A stretch of 40,335 bases of DNA, from contig JANOYU010000059.1 in assembly GCA_031429035.1 (NCBI GenBank), positions 1-40,335 on the forward strand, read 5' to 3'. A program made the position numbers and the translations under genes. Positions 6,953-16,260 of the stretch are shown here, one piece after another; positions within the stretch are counted from its first letter, which is position 1; each line of letters opens with the position of its first letter. Below the pieces are notes generated by a model. That model was not told the origin of the DNA. It was given only the letters and a program-made list of their open reading frames with translations, and searched no databases. This DNA comes from Methylotenera_A sp031429035 (lineage in GTDB: Bacteria > Pseudomonadota > Gammaproteobacteria > Burkholderiales > Methylophilaceae).

Positions 6953-7513
6953 GTGGCATCAGAACGCAAGCAGCAAATACTAGAAACGCTGGCGCACATG
7001 CTAGAGTCGCCACGCCGCGAAAAAATTACCACTGCTGCATTGGCCGCCAAGCTTGATTTAAGCGAGGCTGCGTTGTATCGCCACTTTGCTAGCAAAGCGC
7101 AAATGTTTGAAGGGCTAATTGAGTTTATCGAAGTTTCCATATTTGGTGTGCTGAATAAAATTACTACTGACGAGCAAGATGGCGCAAAACAAGTGCAATT
7201 AATTGTGAATATGCTGCTTAAATTTGCTGAGAAAAACCCTGGCATGACGCGAGTATTGATTGGCGACGCGCTGGTAAACGAAGATGACGCACTGCAAGTG
7301 CGCGTAAACCAATTGCTAGACCGCCTAGAAATTAGCCTGAAACAAAGTTTAAAAATTGCCGTCGCAGAATCTGGAAAAAAAGTGATGCCCGAAGCGCAAG
7401 CCAATTTGATGATGTGCTATGTGATTGGTCGCTGGCACCAATTTGCCAAAAGTGGCTTTAAGAAAAAACCGACTGAGTTATTGCCAGCGCACATGAATTT
7501 GTTATTTGTATAA
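6953..7513 (+). CDS. slmA: Nucleoid occlusion factor SlmA (TetR family)
   Basis: SlmA binds DNA sites on the chromosome and stops FtsZ ring assembly over the nucleoid. The 186-residue protein starts at GTG 6953, set by a strong Shine-Dalgarno AAGGGGA seven bases upstream. The TetR-type HTH is at about 23-52 (KITTAALAAKLDLSEAALYR, then HFASKAQMFEGLIEFIE), followed by the helical dimer domain with NPGMTRVLIGDALVNE, as in E. coli SlmA. A TATAAT at 6902-6907 may be its own -10 element, although no good -35 box matches it. It is separate from the dcw cluster but acts on the ftsZ product encoded in this window. Confidence 0.9.
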   Translation: MASERKQQILETLAHMLESPRREKITTAALAAKLDLSEAALYRHFASKAQMFEGLIEFIEVSIFGVLNKITTDEQDGAKQVQLIVNMLLKFAEKNPGMTRVLIGDALVNEDDALQVRVNQLLDRLEISLKQSLKIAVAESGKKVMPEAQANLMMCYVIGRWHQFAKSGFKKKPTELLPAHMNLLFV

Positions 7514-7526
7514 CTATTTTTTAAAC

Positions 7527-8762
7527 TTAAATAGCCAACTTTAAAGCTTGCAAGCGTGCCTCAAACACCGCTTGTTTAATCTTTTCAGGCTCACTGTGTT
7601 GTTTTGCAATAGCGCCAGCATCCACTGTTAATGCGGCTTGCAGGGCATGCTGAATAAGCGCTGTTTCTGGCAGTTCACAATGCTCTAAACCTGTTCTACC
7701 GCGGCTGTCACATTCACACGCTTTTAGAAAGTCTGCGAACCTATCGGGCTGGCGAATAGCATCCAACTCGATTAAAAACGCAAGCAAAGTATCTGCTCGC
7801 ATATTGCTTGCCTGATGCAGTTTGCCATGAAACTTGGCCACCATTTGCGCCAATTCTTTGCAATCATTTGGCACGCGCAAACGTTTGCATACATCTTTAA
7901 GTAAGTGCACACTTCGCGCCTCATGGCCGATGTGTCTGGGTAGCACTTCAATAGGAGTCGTCCCTTTACCAAGGTCGTGCACCAAGGCGGCAAAGCGAAT
8001 GGGAAGGCTAAAATTTTGTTTTGCAGCATAATCAATCACCATCATCACATGTACGCCAGTATCAATTTCTGGGTGGTATGTAGGTGGTTGCGGCACACCC
8101 CACAGCTTATCAAGCTCTGGCAGAATTTTTTGCAGTGCACCGCAAGCGCGTAACACATCGAACATTCTGGAGGGTTTTGCTTCCATCAAACCTTTGCTAA
8201 TTTCTTGCCAAACACGCTCTGGCACCAGCGCATCCACCTCGCCATTTTGTACCATTTGTTGCATTAAAGTTAAGGTTTCTGGCGCTATAGTGAAATCGGT
8301 AAATCTTGCCGAAAAACGTGCTGCGCGCAAAATACGCACTGGATCTTCTACAAACGCAGCGCTAACATGGCGCAAGATTTTGTTTTTAATATCAAAGCGA
8401 CCATTATGCGGATCTATTAAAATACCATCTAAAACACCTTCTGCTGTGCGTGCCATGGCATTGATGGTGAAATCGCGGCGGGCTAAATCTTCTTCTAAAG
8501 TGACATCAATCGAGGCATGCACGACAAAACCTTTATAGCCTGCGCCTGTTTTGCGCTCGGTGCGCGCTAACGCGTATTCATCGTGTGTTTTGGGGTGTAA
8601 AAAAACTGGGAAATCTTTTCCAACCGGCTTGTAACCCGCATCCAGCATGGCTTGTGGCGTAGCACCTACTACTACAAAGTCTTTATCTTTTACTGTTAAA
8701 CCTAGCATTTCATCGCGCACCGCACCGCCTACGCTATAAACCTTAAAGCTATGCGCTGACAT
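7527..8762 (-). CDS. cca: CCA tRNA nucleotidyltransferase, multifunctional (with HD domain)
   Basis: Cca adds or repairs the 3'-CCA end of tRNAs. The 411-residue length matches the E. coli type with an HD phosphohydrolase domain. The nucleotidyltransferase head has GGAVRD (12-17) and the metal-binding DKD (D26 and D28), then RRDFTINAM (95-103) and the template-like DPVRILRAARF (140-150). The HD domain shows HDLGKG at 262-267, consistent with the 2',3'-cyclic phosphodiesterase and phosphatase activities. It starts 2 bases after the NDUFA9-like gene and ends the long minus-strand block. The codons for ALQAAL contain one exact copy of ATGCGGCTTGCAG on the plus strand (7631-7643). Confidence 0.96.
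   Translation of the reverse strand: MSAHSFKVYSVGGAVRDEMLGLTVKDKDFVVVGATPQAMLDAGYKPVGKDFPVFLHPKTHDEYALARTERKTGAGYKGFVVHASIDVTLEEDLARRDFTINAMARTAEGVLDGILIDPHNGRFDIKNKILRHVSAAFVEDPVRILRAARFSARFTDFTIAPETLTLMQQMVQNGEVDALVPERVWQEISKGLMEAKPSRMFDVLRACGALQKILPELDKLWGVPQPPTYHPEIDTGVHVMMVIDYAAKQNFSLPIRFAALVHDLGKGTTPIEVLPRHIGHEARSVHLLKDVCKRLRVPNDCKELAQMVAKFHGKLHQASNMRADTLLAFLIELDAIRQPDRFADFLKACECDSRGRTGLEHCELPETALIQHALQAALTVDAGAIAKQHSEPEKIKQAVFEARLQALKLAI
7631..7643 (+). repeat. ATGCGGCTTGCAG word inside cca
   Basis: An exact 13-base match to the core of the palindromic repeat family, without an inverted partner. On the cca strand it reads CTGCAAGCCGCAT and codes L-Q-A-A. Confidence 0.6.
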
Positions 8763-8764
8763 GC

Positions 8765-9730
8765 TTATCGACGCGCATTTATTGCGCGACCAGCCGCAGT
8801 GCGAAAGCCATCGTATGCATCACGCGGGCTAGTATCTAACAGGTATTCTGGCGCAATCACTTCTAGCGCGGTTGGCACAACTGCAAGCTCAGACGCCATT
8901 GGCTGGCTGCAAATATTATCCACTTGCATGCTACGAATATTATCGCGCGTCATCAATTTAATCGGCAGCAGCTCCAACATAAAACCTTGCGCCATCGAGA
9001 GTGAGTCGTTTAGCCCAACAATTGGGCGTTGCTTGGCTAAAATAGCCATTACTTTTTGTACCAGCTCGCGTAAAGTATAAATACTAGGCCCACCCAACTC
9101 ATATGTTTTGCCATAAGTGGCGGTATTTTCTAACGCATTAACAAAACACTGAGCCACATCTTCTACCCAAATTGGTTGAAATTTGGCATTTGGCTTGGCT
9201 AAAAATATCACTGGTAAAAACTTAATTAAATTGGCAAATAAGTTAACAAAACTATCACCACGGCCAAAAATAACCGAAGGTTTAAAAATAGTGATATTGA
9301 GCTTTTTGTTAAACTCATTTACCGCATCTTCACCCGCCGCTTTGCTTTTTAAATAAGCGCTAGGTGCATGTTTACTGGCTTGCAGCGCACTCATATGAAT
9401 GAGTCTAGCAACACCTAGCTCTTCACATAATTGTGCCACACGTCGCGGCAACTGGTGGTGCATTTGCTCAAAGCTACTTTTGCTAGTTTCGTGCAAAATA
9501 CCCACTAAATTAATCACCGCATCACTGCTTTTAAGTGCATGTTTAAGCGCATGATTATCGGCAATATCGCAATCTACTACTTGTACATTAGGCAGCAATA
9601 TCAAATGCCTAGCAGATTCGCGCCTGCGTGATAGTACTTTTACTTGGTAACCCGCTTGATCTAATTTGGCCACAATACTGCTGCCAACAAAGCCAGCACC
9701 GCCCAATATAGTGATTTTTTTTACTTGCAT
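8765..9730 (-). CDS. NAD(P)-binding epimerase-like protein, NDUFA9 (complex I 39-kDa) type
   Basis: The 321-residue protein is an atypical short-chain dehydrogenase. The Rossmann start is KKITILGGAGFVGSSIVAKL (residues 4-23), followed by VQVVDCDIAD and INLVGILHET, typical of the complex I NDUFA9-like group. The active-site region reads HMSALQASKHAPSAYLKSKA, with Y and K of the Y-x-x-x-K motif. The C-terminal half includes KPSVIFGRGDSFVN and FQPIWVEDVAQCFV. Bacterial members are often said to aid quinone or complex I biology, but the role is not settled. Its ATG overlaps the slt stop (TAATG), so it is translationally coupled to slt. Confidence 0.85.
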   Translation of the reverse strand: MQVKKITILGGAGFVGSSIVAKLDQAGYQVKVLSRRRESARHLILLPNVQVVDCDIADNHALKHALKSSDAVINLVGILHETSKSSFEQMHHQLPRRVAQLCEELGVARLIHMSALQASKHAPSAYLKSKAAGEDAVNEFNKKLNITIFKPSVIFGRGDSFVNLFANLIKFLPVIFLAKPNAKFQPIWVEDVAQCFVNALENTATYGKTYELGGPSIYTLRELVQKVMAILAKQRPIVGLNDSLSMAQGFMLELLPIKLMTRDNIRSMQVDNICSQPMASELAVVPTALEVIAPEYLLDTSPRDAYDGFRTAAGRAINARR

Positions 9731-11727
9731 TATTCTATCGTTTCTATTTTTTCAGTGGCAGATTTATCGGTTAAAGTTGCAGGCTCAGCTGCAGCTTCTA
9801 AACCCGCATATCTACTGGGTATGGTGCCTAATCGTTGCTTAAGAGAGACAGCTTTTAAGCCTAATCGCGTTGCATATAAGTGCGCATTGGCCATTACTTT
9901 TTGCACATAAAGCCGTGTCTCGCTAAATGGAATGCTCTCGGCATAAATAGCGCCCTCCAATGGGGTTGTCGCTTGCCATTTTTTAGCGCGGCTAGGCCCC
10001 GCATTGTAGGCGGCTGTGGCCATGGTTTCTTGGCCATTAAATAAGTTTTTGGTGTAACTCATGTAATAGGTGCCCAATGCAATATTGGTATCTAAATCAT
10101 GCAGCATGCCATTGTGGTAGCCACTAATACCAGCGCGGGGTGCAGCCCATTTGGCGGTGGCAGGCATTAGCTGCATTAAGCCCGCTGCGCCTACGCCAGA
10201 TTTGGCAAAATGCATAAAGCGGCTTTCTTGTCGCGTAATGCCATACACCCAAGCTTCATCCACTTCGTTATCTGCCGCTGAATCTTTCATTAAATCACGG
10301 TATGGCGTGGGGTAGCGCAGCGCAAAATCGTGCGTTTCGGTGGTTTTATCGGCGGTAAAAATGGCTAAATCGAACCATTTTTTACGTTGTGCAAATTCTG
10401 CCGCCGCTAGTAATTGTTTGTCATCAAAATCTTTACTGGCATGCGCCCATTCGGTTTTGGCCTCCCAGCGCATATCCACGCGCTGCAAGGCTTCTACGCG
10501 CTGAAAAGCCGCGGTATCTGCAATAGTATCCACTTCTTCTTGGGTGGTTTTATAGGTATTTAATGGTGCAGATAAGCTGCCTTCCAGCTCATCTTGCGCC
10601 AGCCAGCCATAAAAATGGCGCTCGGTGGATAACTTGGCAAACAGCATATTCGCCTCTAAAGTTTGATTTTTACTTTTTAAGGCACGCGCTTTCCAATAGC
10701 GCCAAGCGCCTTCTGCAGCTTGCTCTGGCGCCATTTTTGCAGTCGCTTTTAGTACCGCATCCCAATTTTTCTCACGCAAGGCACTGCGCGCAAACCAAGC
10801 CAACTGGTCTTTGCTCATTGCCACATCATTGGCACGCGCAAACCATTGCACCGCCTCTGGCTCTTGCCGCTGCGCCGCCTGTAGCGCCAACCTGCTATAA
10901 AAATAATTTCTATCTTCTGGTAACATTAAATCTGCCACTTTATTAAACGCGCTTAATGCTTGTGACGAGTTGGTTTTGGCAAGACGATTAAGTGCAAATA
11001 AATTGAGCTCGCGCCCAAAACGCGTTTTAAAACTAGCACTTTTTTTGGCCAGAACTAGGCTTGGGCTGCTGTAGGCTTTATCGATGAGTTTATATTGGCT
11101 GGCTTCAAATGTTTTTGAGCGTTTAACAATGGCTTTAGCCAAATTAACGCGGCTTTCCTCCAGCGCCAATCTTAGGCGTGCAAAAATATCATCTTCACTT
11201 AGCACGCCAGCTGCTTGCATGCGGTCGAACAAGTTATTGCAATTACCAGCTTGTTCTTTGGCTTGCATCCACAAGTTTTTTGCGCCTTCTAACACCGAAG
11301 CATCGCCCAGCACAGCGCTAGATTCTGCTGCATAACAGGCCACTGCTGGGTCTTCTAGTTGGTAATTATAAATCTCGGCAGAGAAGCCTTCCCAATCTTG
11401 TTTTTTGGCCAGGTTTTTTAAATATTCGCCACGTAATCTATCTGCAAAAGGGTATTCGTTGTAAGTATTTAAAAATGTGCCCACACTTTCATTATCAGCA
11501 TCTTCTAAATTAAGCAGCATCAACCAGTAATCGGCATAAGGCGCAAGGATGTAATGTTGGCTTTGTAACTGCTGAACATAATCAGAAAGCGCGATGGCAT
11601 TTTTTCTATCGTAAGCGGCGCGCGCCTGTAAAAATTCGCTATCGCCCGTTGCTGCATATGCGCTGCAAGCAAGCATAAATGCGGCTTGCAGGCCTATCAT
11701 AAAACGCTTTAAAAATGGCTGTAGCAT
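9730..11727 (-). CDS. slt: Soluble lytic murein transglycosylase (Slt70 type)
   Basis: Slt cleaves the MurNAc-GlcNAc bond of peptidoglycan in the periplasm, leaving 1,6-anhydro ends. The 665-residue protein has a signal peptide (hydrophobic core 10-20, likely cleavage after CSAYAA). A long superhelical alpha-domain (about 30-470) holds repeated W/A-rich helices. The C-terminal lysozyme-like domain has YGITRQESRF (E501 the likely catalytic acid) and GAAGLMQLMPATAKWAA, then ALGTYYMSY and AAYNAGPSRAKKW. Length is close to E. coli Slt (645 with signal). It sits downstream of lpxC and a small membrane-protein gene, which ties wall turnover to the dcw block. The signal-peptide codons contain a copy-like stretch of the palindromic repeat (11658-11697). 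Confidence 0.93.
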   Translation of the reverse strand: MLQPFLKRFMIGLQAAFMLACSAYAATGDSEFLQARAAYDRKNAIALSDYVQQLQSQHYILAPYADYWLMLLNLEDADNESVGTFLNTYNEYPFADRLRGEYLKNLAKKQDWEGFSAEIYNYQLEDPAVACYAAESSAVLGDASVLEGAKNLWMQAKEQAGNCNNLFDRMQAAGVLSEDDIFARLRLALEESRVNLAKAIVKRSKTFEASQYKLIDKAYSSPSLVLAKKSASFKTRFGRELNLFALNRLAKTNSSQALSAFNKVADLMLPEDRNYFYSRLALQAAQRQEPEAVQWFARANDVAMSKDQLAWFARSALREKNWDAVLKATAKMAPEQAAEGAWRYWKARALKSKNQTLEANMLFAKLSTERHFYGWLAQDELEGSLSAPLNTYKTTQEEVDTIADTAAFQRVEALQRVDMRWEAKTEWAHASKDFDDKQLLAAAEFAQRKKWFDLAIFTADKTTETHDFALRYPTPYRDLMKDSAADNEVDEAWVYGITRQESRFMHFAKSGVGAAGLMQLMPATAKWAAPRAGISGYHNGMLHDLDTNIALGTYYMSYTKNLFNGQETMATAAYNAGPSRAKKWQATTPLEGAIYAESIPFSETRLYVQKVMANAHLYATRLGLKAVSLKQRLGTIPSRYAGLEAAAEPATLTDKSATEKIETIE
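11658..11697. repeat. Palindromic-repeat copy inside the slt signal peptide
   Basis: ATGCGCTGCAAGC (11658-11670) and ATGCGGCTTGCAGGCC (11679-11694) repeat both arms and the order of the intergenic copies. The second arm holds the exact 13-base word at 11679-11691. It codes for part of the hydrophobic signal sequence (IGLQAAFMLACSA), so reading is not disturbed. Confidence 0.55.
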
Positions 11728-11728
11728 A

Positions 11729-11911
11729 TTAAAAACGGATGACGCGGCTGATTAAAAACAACACCAATAACGCAGCTAGCGTTAAGCCTAAATACTTCAC
11801 CGCCAACAAAATATAATCTAAATATTTTTTATTTTTGGTGGTGACATAAGCAGCCAGCAACACAAACATGGCGATAAATACCAATATTAAAATAAAGCGT
11901 AGCATTAGCAT
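11729..11911 (-). CDS. Small two-helix membrane protein of unknown function
   Basis: The 60-residue protein is almost entirely two transmembrane segments: FILILVFIAMFVLLAAYV (about 6-23) and ILLAVKYLGLTLAALLVLFL (about 34-53). They are joined by a short charged loop (TTKNKKYLD) and end in RVIRF. I do not recognise a named family. It lies 12 bases after lpxC and 1 base before slt on the same strand, so it is almost surely co-transcribed. Tight packing, correct strand and clear membrane topology support it as a real gene. The start could also be the second Met two codons later. Confidence 0.7.
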   Translation of the reverse strand: MLMLRFILILVFIAMFVLLAAYVTTKNKKYLDYILLAVKYLGLTLAALLVLFLISRVIRF

Positions 11912-11923
11912 AAGAGTTTTGCG

Positions 11924-12862
11924 CTAACTAAAATGCGGCATTAAATTAGGGGTGAAAAACTTAGTTTGTTCTTGAAAGCCCATTGGCGCCTCTTCTATAT
12001 GTTCAAATGTTGCAAACTCCCACGCGCTTGCGTCGGCCAACAAGGCGCGCAACAGGGCATTATTTAAGCCATGGCCAGATTTATAAGCGGTAAATGCGCC
12101 CAATAATGGGTGACCCAGCATATACAAATCGCCAATTGCGTCCAATACTTTGTGCTTGGCAAATTCGTCTTCGTAGCGCAGGCCATCGGTGTTTAAAATA
12201 CGATATTCGTCCAACACTATGGCGTTATCTAAACTGCCGCCACGCGCTAGGCCGTTAGCGCGTAGGTATTCTACCTCGTGCATAAAGCCAAACGTGCGTG
12301 CCCGGCTAATTTCTTTAATATAGCTATTATCTTTAAAATCTATTTTGACGTTGCTGCCAGAGTTTTCAAACACAGGATGGGCAAAATCAATGGTGAAATC
12401 CATTTTAAAGCCGTGGTAAGGCTCGAATTTTACCCATTTGTCACCATCAATTACTTCGACTAACTTTTTGATTTTAATAAACTTTTTAGGTGAATTTTGT
12501 TCTATTACACCCGCTTGCTGCAGCAAAAAAATAAACGGGCCAGCGCTGCCATCCATAATCGGAATTTCAGACGCAGTGACTTCGACAACAATATTATCTA
12601 CGCCCAAACCCGCCAGTGCAGACATTAAGTGCTCTACCGTGGCAACCCGCGCACCATTGTGTTCTAGGGCAGAACACATACGCGTATCACGCACGGCATC
12701 TGGCGATGCGTGTATTTCAGGCTGACCGGGCAAATCGGCGCGCCTAAACACAATACCAGAGTCGATTGCTGCTGGTTTTAAAGTCAATGTGACTTTTTCA
12801 CCATTATGCAGGCCGACGCCAGTAGCACTTACCTGTTTTTTTAAGGTACGTTGTTTTAACAT
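11924..12862 (-). CDS. lpxC: UDP-3-O-acyl-N-acetylglucosamine deacetylase
   Basis: LpxC removes the acetyl group from UDP-3-O-acyl-GlcNAc, the committed zinc-dependent step of lipid A synthesis. I place the start at ATG 12862, because MLKQRTLKKQVSATGVGLHN matches the conserved N-terminus; an upstream GTG at 12886 would add eight residues. The resulting 312 residues compare with 305 in E. coli. Zinc ligands are visible as H78 (ATVEHLMSAL), H237 and D241 (AKHKVLDAIGD), and a later GH in YKSGHGLNN is the catalytic histidine region. It follows ftsZ by 81 bases, the usual end of a proteobacterial dcw cluster. Confidence 0.95.
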   Translation of the reverse strand: MLKQRTLKKQVSATGVGLHNGEKVTLTLKPAAIDSGIVFRRADLPGQPEIHASPDAVRDTRMCSALEHNGARVATVEHLMSALAGLGVDNIVVEVTASEIPIMDGSAGPFIFLLQQAGVIEQNSPKKFIKIKKLVEVIDGDKWVKFEPYHGFKMDFTIDFAHPVFENSGSNVKIDFKDNSYIKEISRARTFGFMHEVEYLRANGLARGGSLDNAIVLDEYRILNTDGLRYEDEFAKHKVLDAIGDLYMLGHPLLGAFTAYKSGHGLNNALLRALLADASAWEFATFEHIEEAPMGFQEQTKFFTPNLMPHFS

Positions 12863-12943
12863 GCTAGCTCTAACATCCTTAAGCACTCATCAATTACCTT
12901 TTTTATATCACACTATTTTACGCTTTTAACTTCGTACAACCAA

Positions 12944-14113
12944 TTAATCTGCTTGTTTGCGCAAAAATGCAGGAATGTCATATTCCTCAACACCCGACAT
13001 TTTCATCGCCTCTACTTGCGCACGACGATTATTTTGGCTAAATACGGCAGGTGCTGCGTCTTCTATCATGCCGCTATCCACAAACACAGGCTGGCTATTG
13101 GTACCCGTCATTAATGTGGTCATCACACGCAATTCTGGCTTCGCTTGGCGACGTGCAATTGCACCACTTAAGCCAGTTGCCACCATGGTTACACGCAATT
13201 TGTCACCCATCGTTTCATCCATTACGTTGCCCACAATTACCGTTGCATCTTCTGCGGTGAACTCTTTAATGGTGTTCATCACATCATAATATTCTTTCAT
13301 TTTAAAACTGCTGCTGGCAGTAATATTAATTAAAACGCCGCGGGCATTGGCTAGGTTTACATCTTCTAGCAATGGGCTTGCCACAGCTTGCTCAGCTGCG
13401 ATTCTAGCTCTTTCAGGTCCGCTTGCTTCAGCAGAACCCATCATCGCCATGCCCATTTCACTCATCACTGTACGTACATCGGCAAAATCCACATTGACTA
13501 GCCCTGGGCAATTAATAATCTCTGCAATACCTGAGACAGCGTTATGTAGCACGTCGTTCGCAGCACGGAAAGCTTCTAAGAAAGGCACGTCTTCGCCCAA
13601 TACTTCCATTAGCTTTTCATTTGGAATCACGATTAATGAATCAACATGTTGTGACAACTCTTCCAAGCCATCAGCCGCCACTTTAGTGCGTTTGCCCTCA
13701 AATGAAAAAGGCTTAGTCACTACCGCTACTGTAAGAATGCCCATTTCTTTGGCTACTTCAGCAATAATCGGCGCTGCACCAGTACCAGTGCCACCACCCA
13801 TGCCTGCGGTAATAAACAACATATCAGCGCCATCAATCATTTCCGCAATACGGTCACGATCTTCTAATGCGGCATCACGGCCTACTTCAGGTTTAGCGCC
13901 TGCGCCTAAACCTTTGGTGATTTCGGCACCAATTTGTAACACAGTTTTGGCTTGGCTCTTTTTAAGCGCCTGCATATCGGTATTGGCGCAAATAAATTCT
14001 ACGCCACTTAGGTTTTTGGTCATCATGTGCTCAATTGCGTTACCACCGCAACCACCCACGCCGATGACTTTAATCACAGCTTCTTGTGAATCTTTCTCCA
14101 TAATTTCAAACAT
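12944..14113 (-). CDS. ftsZ: Cell division protein FtsZ
   Basis: FtsZ is the tubulin-like GTPase that forms the division ring. The 389-residue protein shows GVGGCGGNAI (18-27), the tubulin signature GGGTGTGAA (106-114), the T7 loop region NVDFADVRTVM and the conserved C-terminal tail EEYDIPAFLRKQ, which binds FtsA and SlmA. A good ribosome site (AGGAGAA) lies eight bases before ATG 14113. It follows ftsA by 87 bases, a larger gap than elsewhere in the cluster, which could hold a local promoter, although I do not see a convincing one. Confidence 0.98.
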   Translation of the reverse strand: MFEIMEKDSQEAVIKVIGVGGCGGNAIEHMMTKNLSGVEFICANTDMQALKKSQAKTVLQIGAEITKGLGAGAKPEVGRDAALEDRDRIAEMIDGADMLFITAGMGGGTGTGAAPIIAEVAKEMGILTVAVVTKPFSFEGKRTKVAADGLEELSQHVDSLIVIPNEKLMEVLGEDVPFLEAFRAANDVLHNAVSGIAEIINCPGLVNVDFADVRTVMSEMGMAMMGSAEASGPERARIAAEQAVASPLLEDVNLANARGVLINITASSSFKMKEYYDVMNTIKEFTAEDATVIVGNVMDETMGDKLRVTMVATGLSGAIARRQAKPELRVMTTLMTGTNSQPVFVDSGMIEDAAPAVFSQNNRRAQVEAMKMSGVEEYDIPAFLRKQAD

Positions 14114-14200
14114 TGTATTTCTCCTTTTGCCTTTAATATTTGAGCTTGATTTTCATCGCGCTCTGCCCTATTACAATTGCTTACTGCCTAAAAATTACAA

Positions 14201-15439
14201 CTAAAAATTACCTTGAAACCAACTCTTCATCTTCTCAAAAATCCGTCCAATCGAGCTCGATTCCATCTGTCCTGTTAAATGTCGCTCTAACTGTTGCTTG
14301 CCCATCAAAATTAAGCCAACGCCTGTTGCATAGCGTGGATTACTCACCACCTCTGACAAGCCGCCCACATAGCGCGGCATGCCCATGCGTACTGGCATGT
14401 GAAAAATTTCTTCGCCCAGCTCCATCATGCCGCGCATCATGGCCGAGCCACCTGTAATTACAATGCCCGACGCAATCATCTCTTCCATTCCACTGCGACG
14501 CAGCTCTTGCAACACCAATTCATACAACTCAACTACGCGAGGCTCAATGACTTCAGCAAGCGTTTGTATGGATAATTGACGTGCATCACGGCCATCTACA
14601 CCTGGCACTTCTACTACTTCGCGTGCATCGGCTAATTGACGTAGCGCGCAACCATGTTTAATTTTAATGTCTTCTGCCGATTGTGTTGGTGTGCGAAACG
14701 CCACCGCTATGTCATTGGTCATTTGATCGCCCGCTACTGCAATCACCGCCGTATGCCGAATAGAACCGTTTTTAAAGACGGCGATATCTGTTGTACCGCC
14801 GCCAATATCCACCAAGCACACGCCCAACTCTTTTTCATCTTCAGTGAGTACCGCAATGCTAGAAGCCAGTGGTTGCAAAATTAAATCACTTACCTCTAAA
14901 CCGCAGCGTTTAATGCATTTCACAATATTTTGTGCCGCCGCCACCGCGCCCGTCACAATATGCACTTTTACTTCTAGCTTCATGCCGCTCATACCTAGCG
15001 GCTCGCGTACGTCGTCTTGGCCATCAATAATAAATTCTTGGGTGAGAATGTGCAGAATTTGCTGATCGGCTGGCAATGCGACGGCACGCGCCGTTTCCAC
15101 CACGCGGTCCACATCCATTTGCGACACTTCAGCATCTTTAATTTTTACCATGCCATGCGAGTTAAGACTTTTAATATGGTTGCCCGCAATGCCAGTAAAT
15201 ACGGTGTTAATTTTGCAATCCGCCATCAGTTCGGCTTCTTCAATTGAGCGCTGAATCGCCTGCATAGTAGAATCGATATTCACCACCACGCCTTTTTTTA
15301 AGCCGCGCGAAACGTGCTGCCCAAGGCCTATCACCTTCAACGTACCTTCTGGCAGCAGCTCGGCTACAATTGTCACAATTTTAGATGTGCCAATATCTAG
15401 CCCCACAATTAGGTTTTTGTCTTCTCGCACTTTACTCAT
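14201..15439 (-). CDS. ftsA: Cell division protein FtsA
   Basis: FtsA is the actin-like ATPase that tethers FtsZ to the membrane and recruits later division proteins. The 412-residue protein has IVGLDIGTSKIVTIVAEL (about 11-28, phosphate 1), the 1C domain (INTVFTGIAGNHIKSLNSHG), LVDIGGGTTDIAVF (phosphate 2) and ITGGSAMMRGM (adenosine motif). The last residues (IGRIFEKMKSWFQGNF) form the amphipathic membrane-targeting helix. A GGGAG ribosome site precedes ATG 15439. It lies between ftsQ and ftsZ as in other proteobacteria. Confidence 0.97.
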   Translation of the reverse strand: MSKVREDKNLIVGLDIGTSKIVTIVAELLPEGTLKVIGLGQHVSRGLKKGVVVNIDSTMQAIQRSIEEAELMADCKINTVFTGIAGNHIKSLNSHGMVKIKDAEVSQMDVDRVVETARAVALPADQQILHILTQEFIIDGQDDVREPLGMSGMKLEVKVHIVTGAVAAAQNIVKCIKRCGLEVSDLILQPLASSIAVLTEDEKELGVCLVDIGGGTTDIAVFKNGSIRHTAVIAVAGDQMTNDIAVAFRTPTQSAEDIKIKHGCALRQLADAREVVEVPGVDGRDARQLSIQTLAEVIEPRVVELYELVLQELRRSGMEEMIASGIVITGGSAMMRGMMELGEEIFHMPVRMGMPRYVGGLSEVVSNPRYATGVGLILMGKQQLERHLTGQMESSSIGRIFEKMKSWFQGNF

Positions 15440-15492
15440 TTGTAACTCCCATTTTCATACTTTTGCCCGTTTAATCTTTTCATGTTAATTTT

Positions 15493-16260
15493 CTAAGCCT
15501 TTACTGGTGTGGCTAATGTTGTGTCTACTGGTTTAGTTGCAGCTGGTTTTGCCACTGGCTTGATTGGTATTGGCCTGCGCACCGCAAACCCATTGGGGTA
15601 GCGCAAATCGGCATATAGCACTTTTACATTCAGCTGGCGCAAGGTCGATTGATAAGCGCTTACAAAGCGACTTAATCTGGTGTCGGTTTCTTCTCGCCCC
15701 AATGCAATGAGTAAATTTTGATTGGTTTTAATCTCCCACGCGCGGCGTGGTGATAACGTTACTTGGGCAATTTTTAAATCCGCCTTATTCAAAATTTTGC
15801 TGTAATTACCATAATTTTTTGTCACTTCCAATACGCCATTTCCTGGGCCATAAAATACTGGCAGCTCGGCATCGGTTGCCGCTTGAAACAGCTCGCCATG
15901 CGTATTAACCAGCGCAATATTGCCCCAACGCGCCAATGCTTGATGCTCTTCAATGACCACATCTAATTTATCTGGCCAACGGCGGCGCACACTCACTTCG
16001 CGCGCCCACGGTAACTTTTCAAACGCGTCACGCGTTTTAATTAAATCTAGCGTAAAAAAATTACCTTTTAAATGCTTGGCCACAATCAGTTTTATTTGCT
16101 CGCGATTAACATGCGTCAATTGGCCATCCACCTTCACCTCGCGAATAGGGAAAATGGGCAAATGCACCACCACAAACACCAAGGCATACAGCATTAGCAC
16201 CACCGACATGGCATACAATAAGTTGGCTAGCCAATTAAGTAATCTTGGCTTATCCCACAT
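15493..16260 (-). CDS. ftsQ: Cell division protein FtsQ
   Basis: FtsQ is a bitopic inner-membrane protein that joins FtsB and FtsL and links early and late divisome parts. A short cytoplasmic start (MWDKPRLLNWLANLLYAM) leads to one transmembrane segment (about SVVLMLYALVFVVVHL). The periplasmic POTRA domain follows (FPIREVKVDGQLTHVNREQI, then KLPWAREVSVRRRWPDKLDV) and the beta domain ends with LRYPNGFAVR. I chose the ATG at 16260; the ATG at 16269 would add three residues, and both lie inside the end of ddlB, so translation is coupled. A Pro/Ala/Lys-rich C-terminal tail is extra and probably disordered. Confidence 0.94.
   Translation of the reverse strand: MWDKPRLLNWLANLLYAMSVVLMLYALVFVVVHLPIFPIREVKVDGQLTHVNREQIKLIVAKHLKGNFFTLDLIKTRDAFEKLPWAREVSVRRRWPDKLDVVIEEHQALARWGNIALVNTHGELFQAATDAELPVFYGPGNGVLEVTKNYGNYSKILNKADLKIAQVTLSPRRAWEIKTNQNLLIALGREETDTRLSRFVSAYQSTLRQLNVKVLYADLRYPNGFAVRRPIPIKPVAKPAATKPVDTTLATPVKA

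Noticed and set aside
13347..14204. A 285-codon plus-strand open frame opposite ftsZ.
   Set aside because: It is rich in Ser, Ala, Pro and Ile, as expected for the antisense of FtsZ codons, has no domain, and ftsZ is certain.
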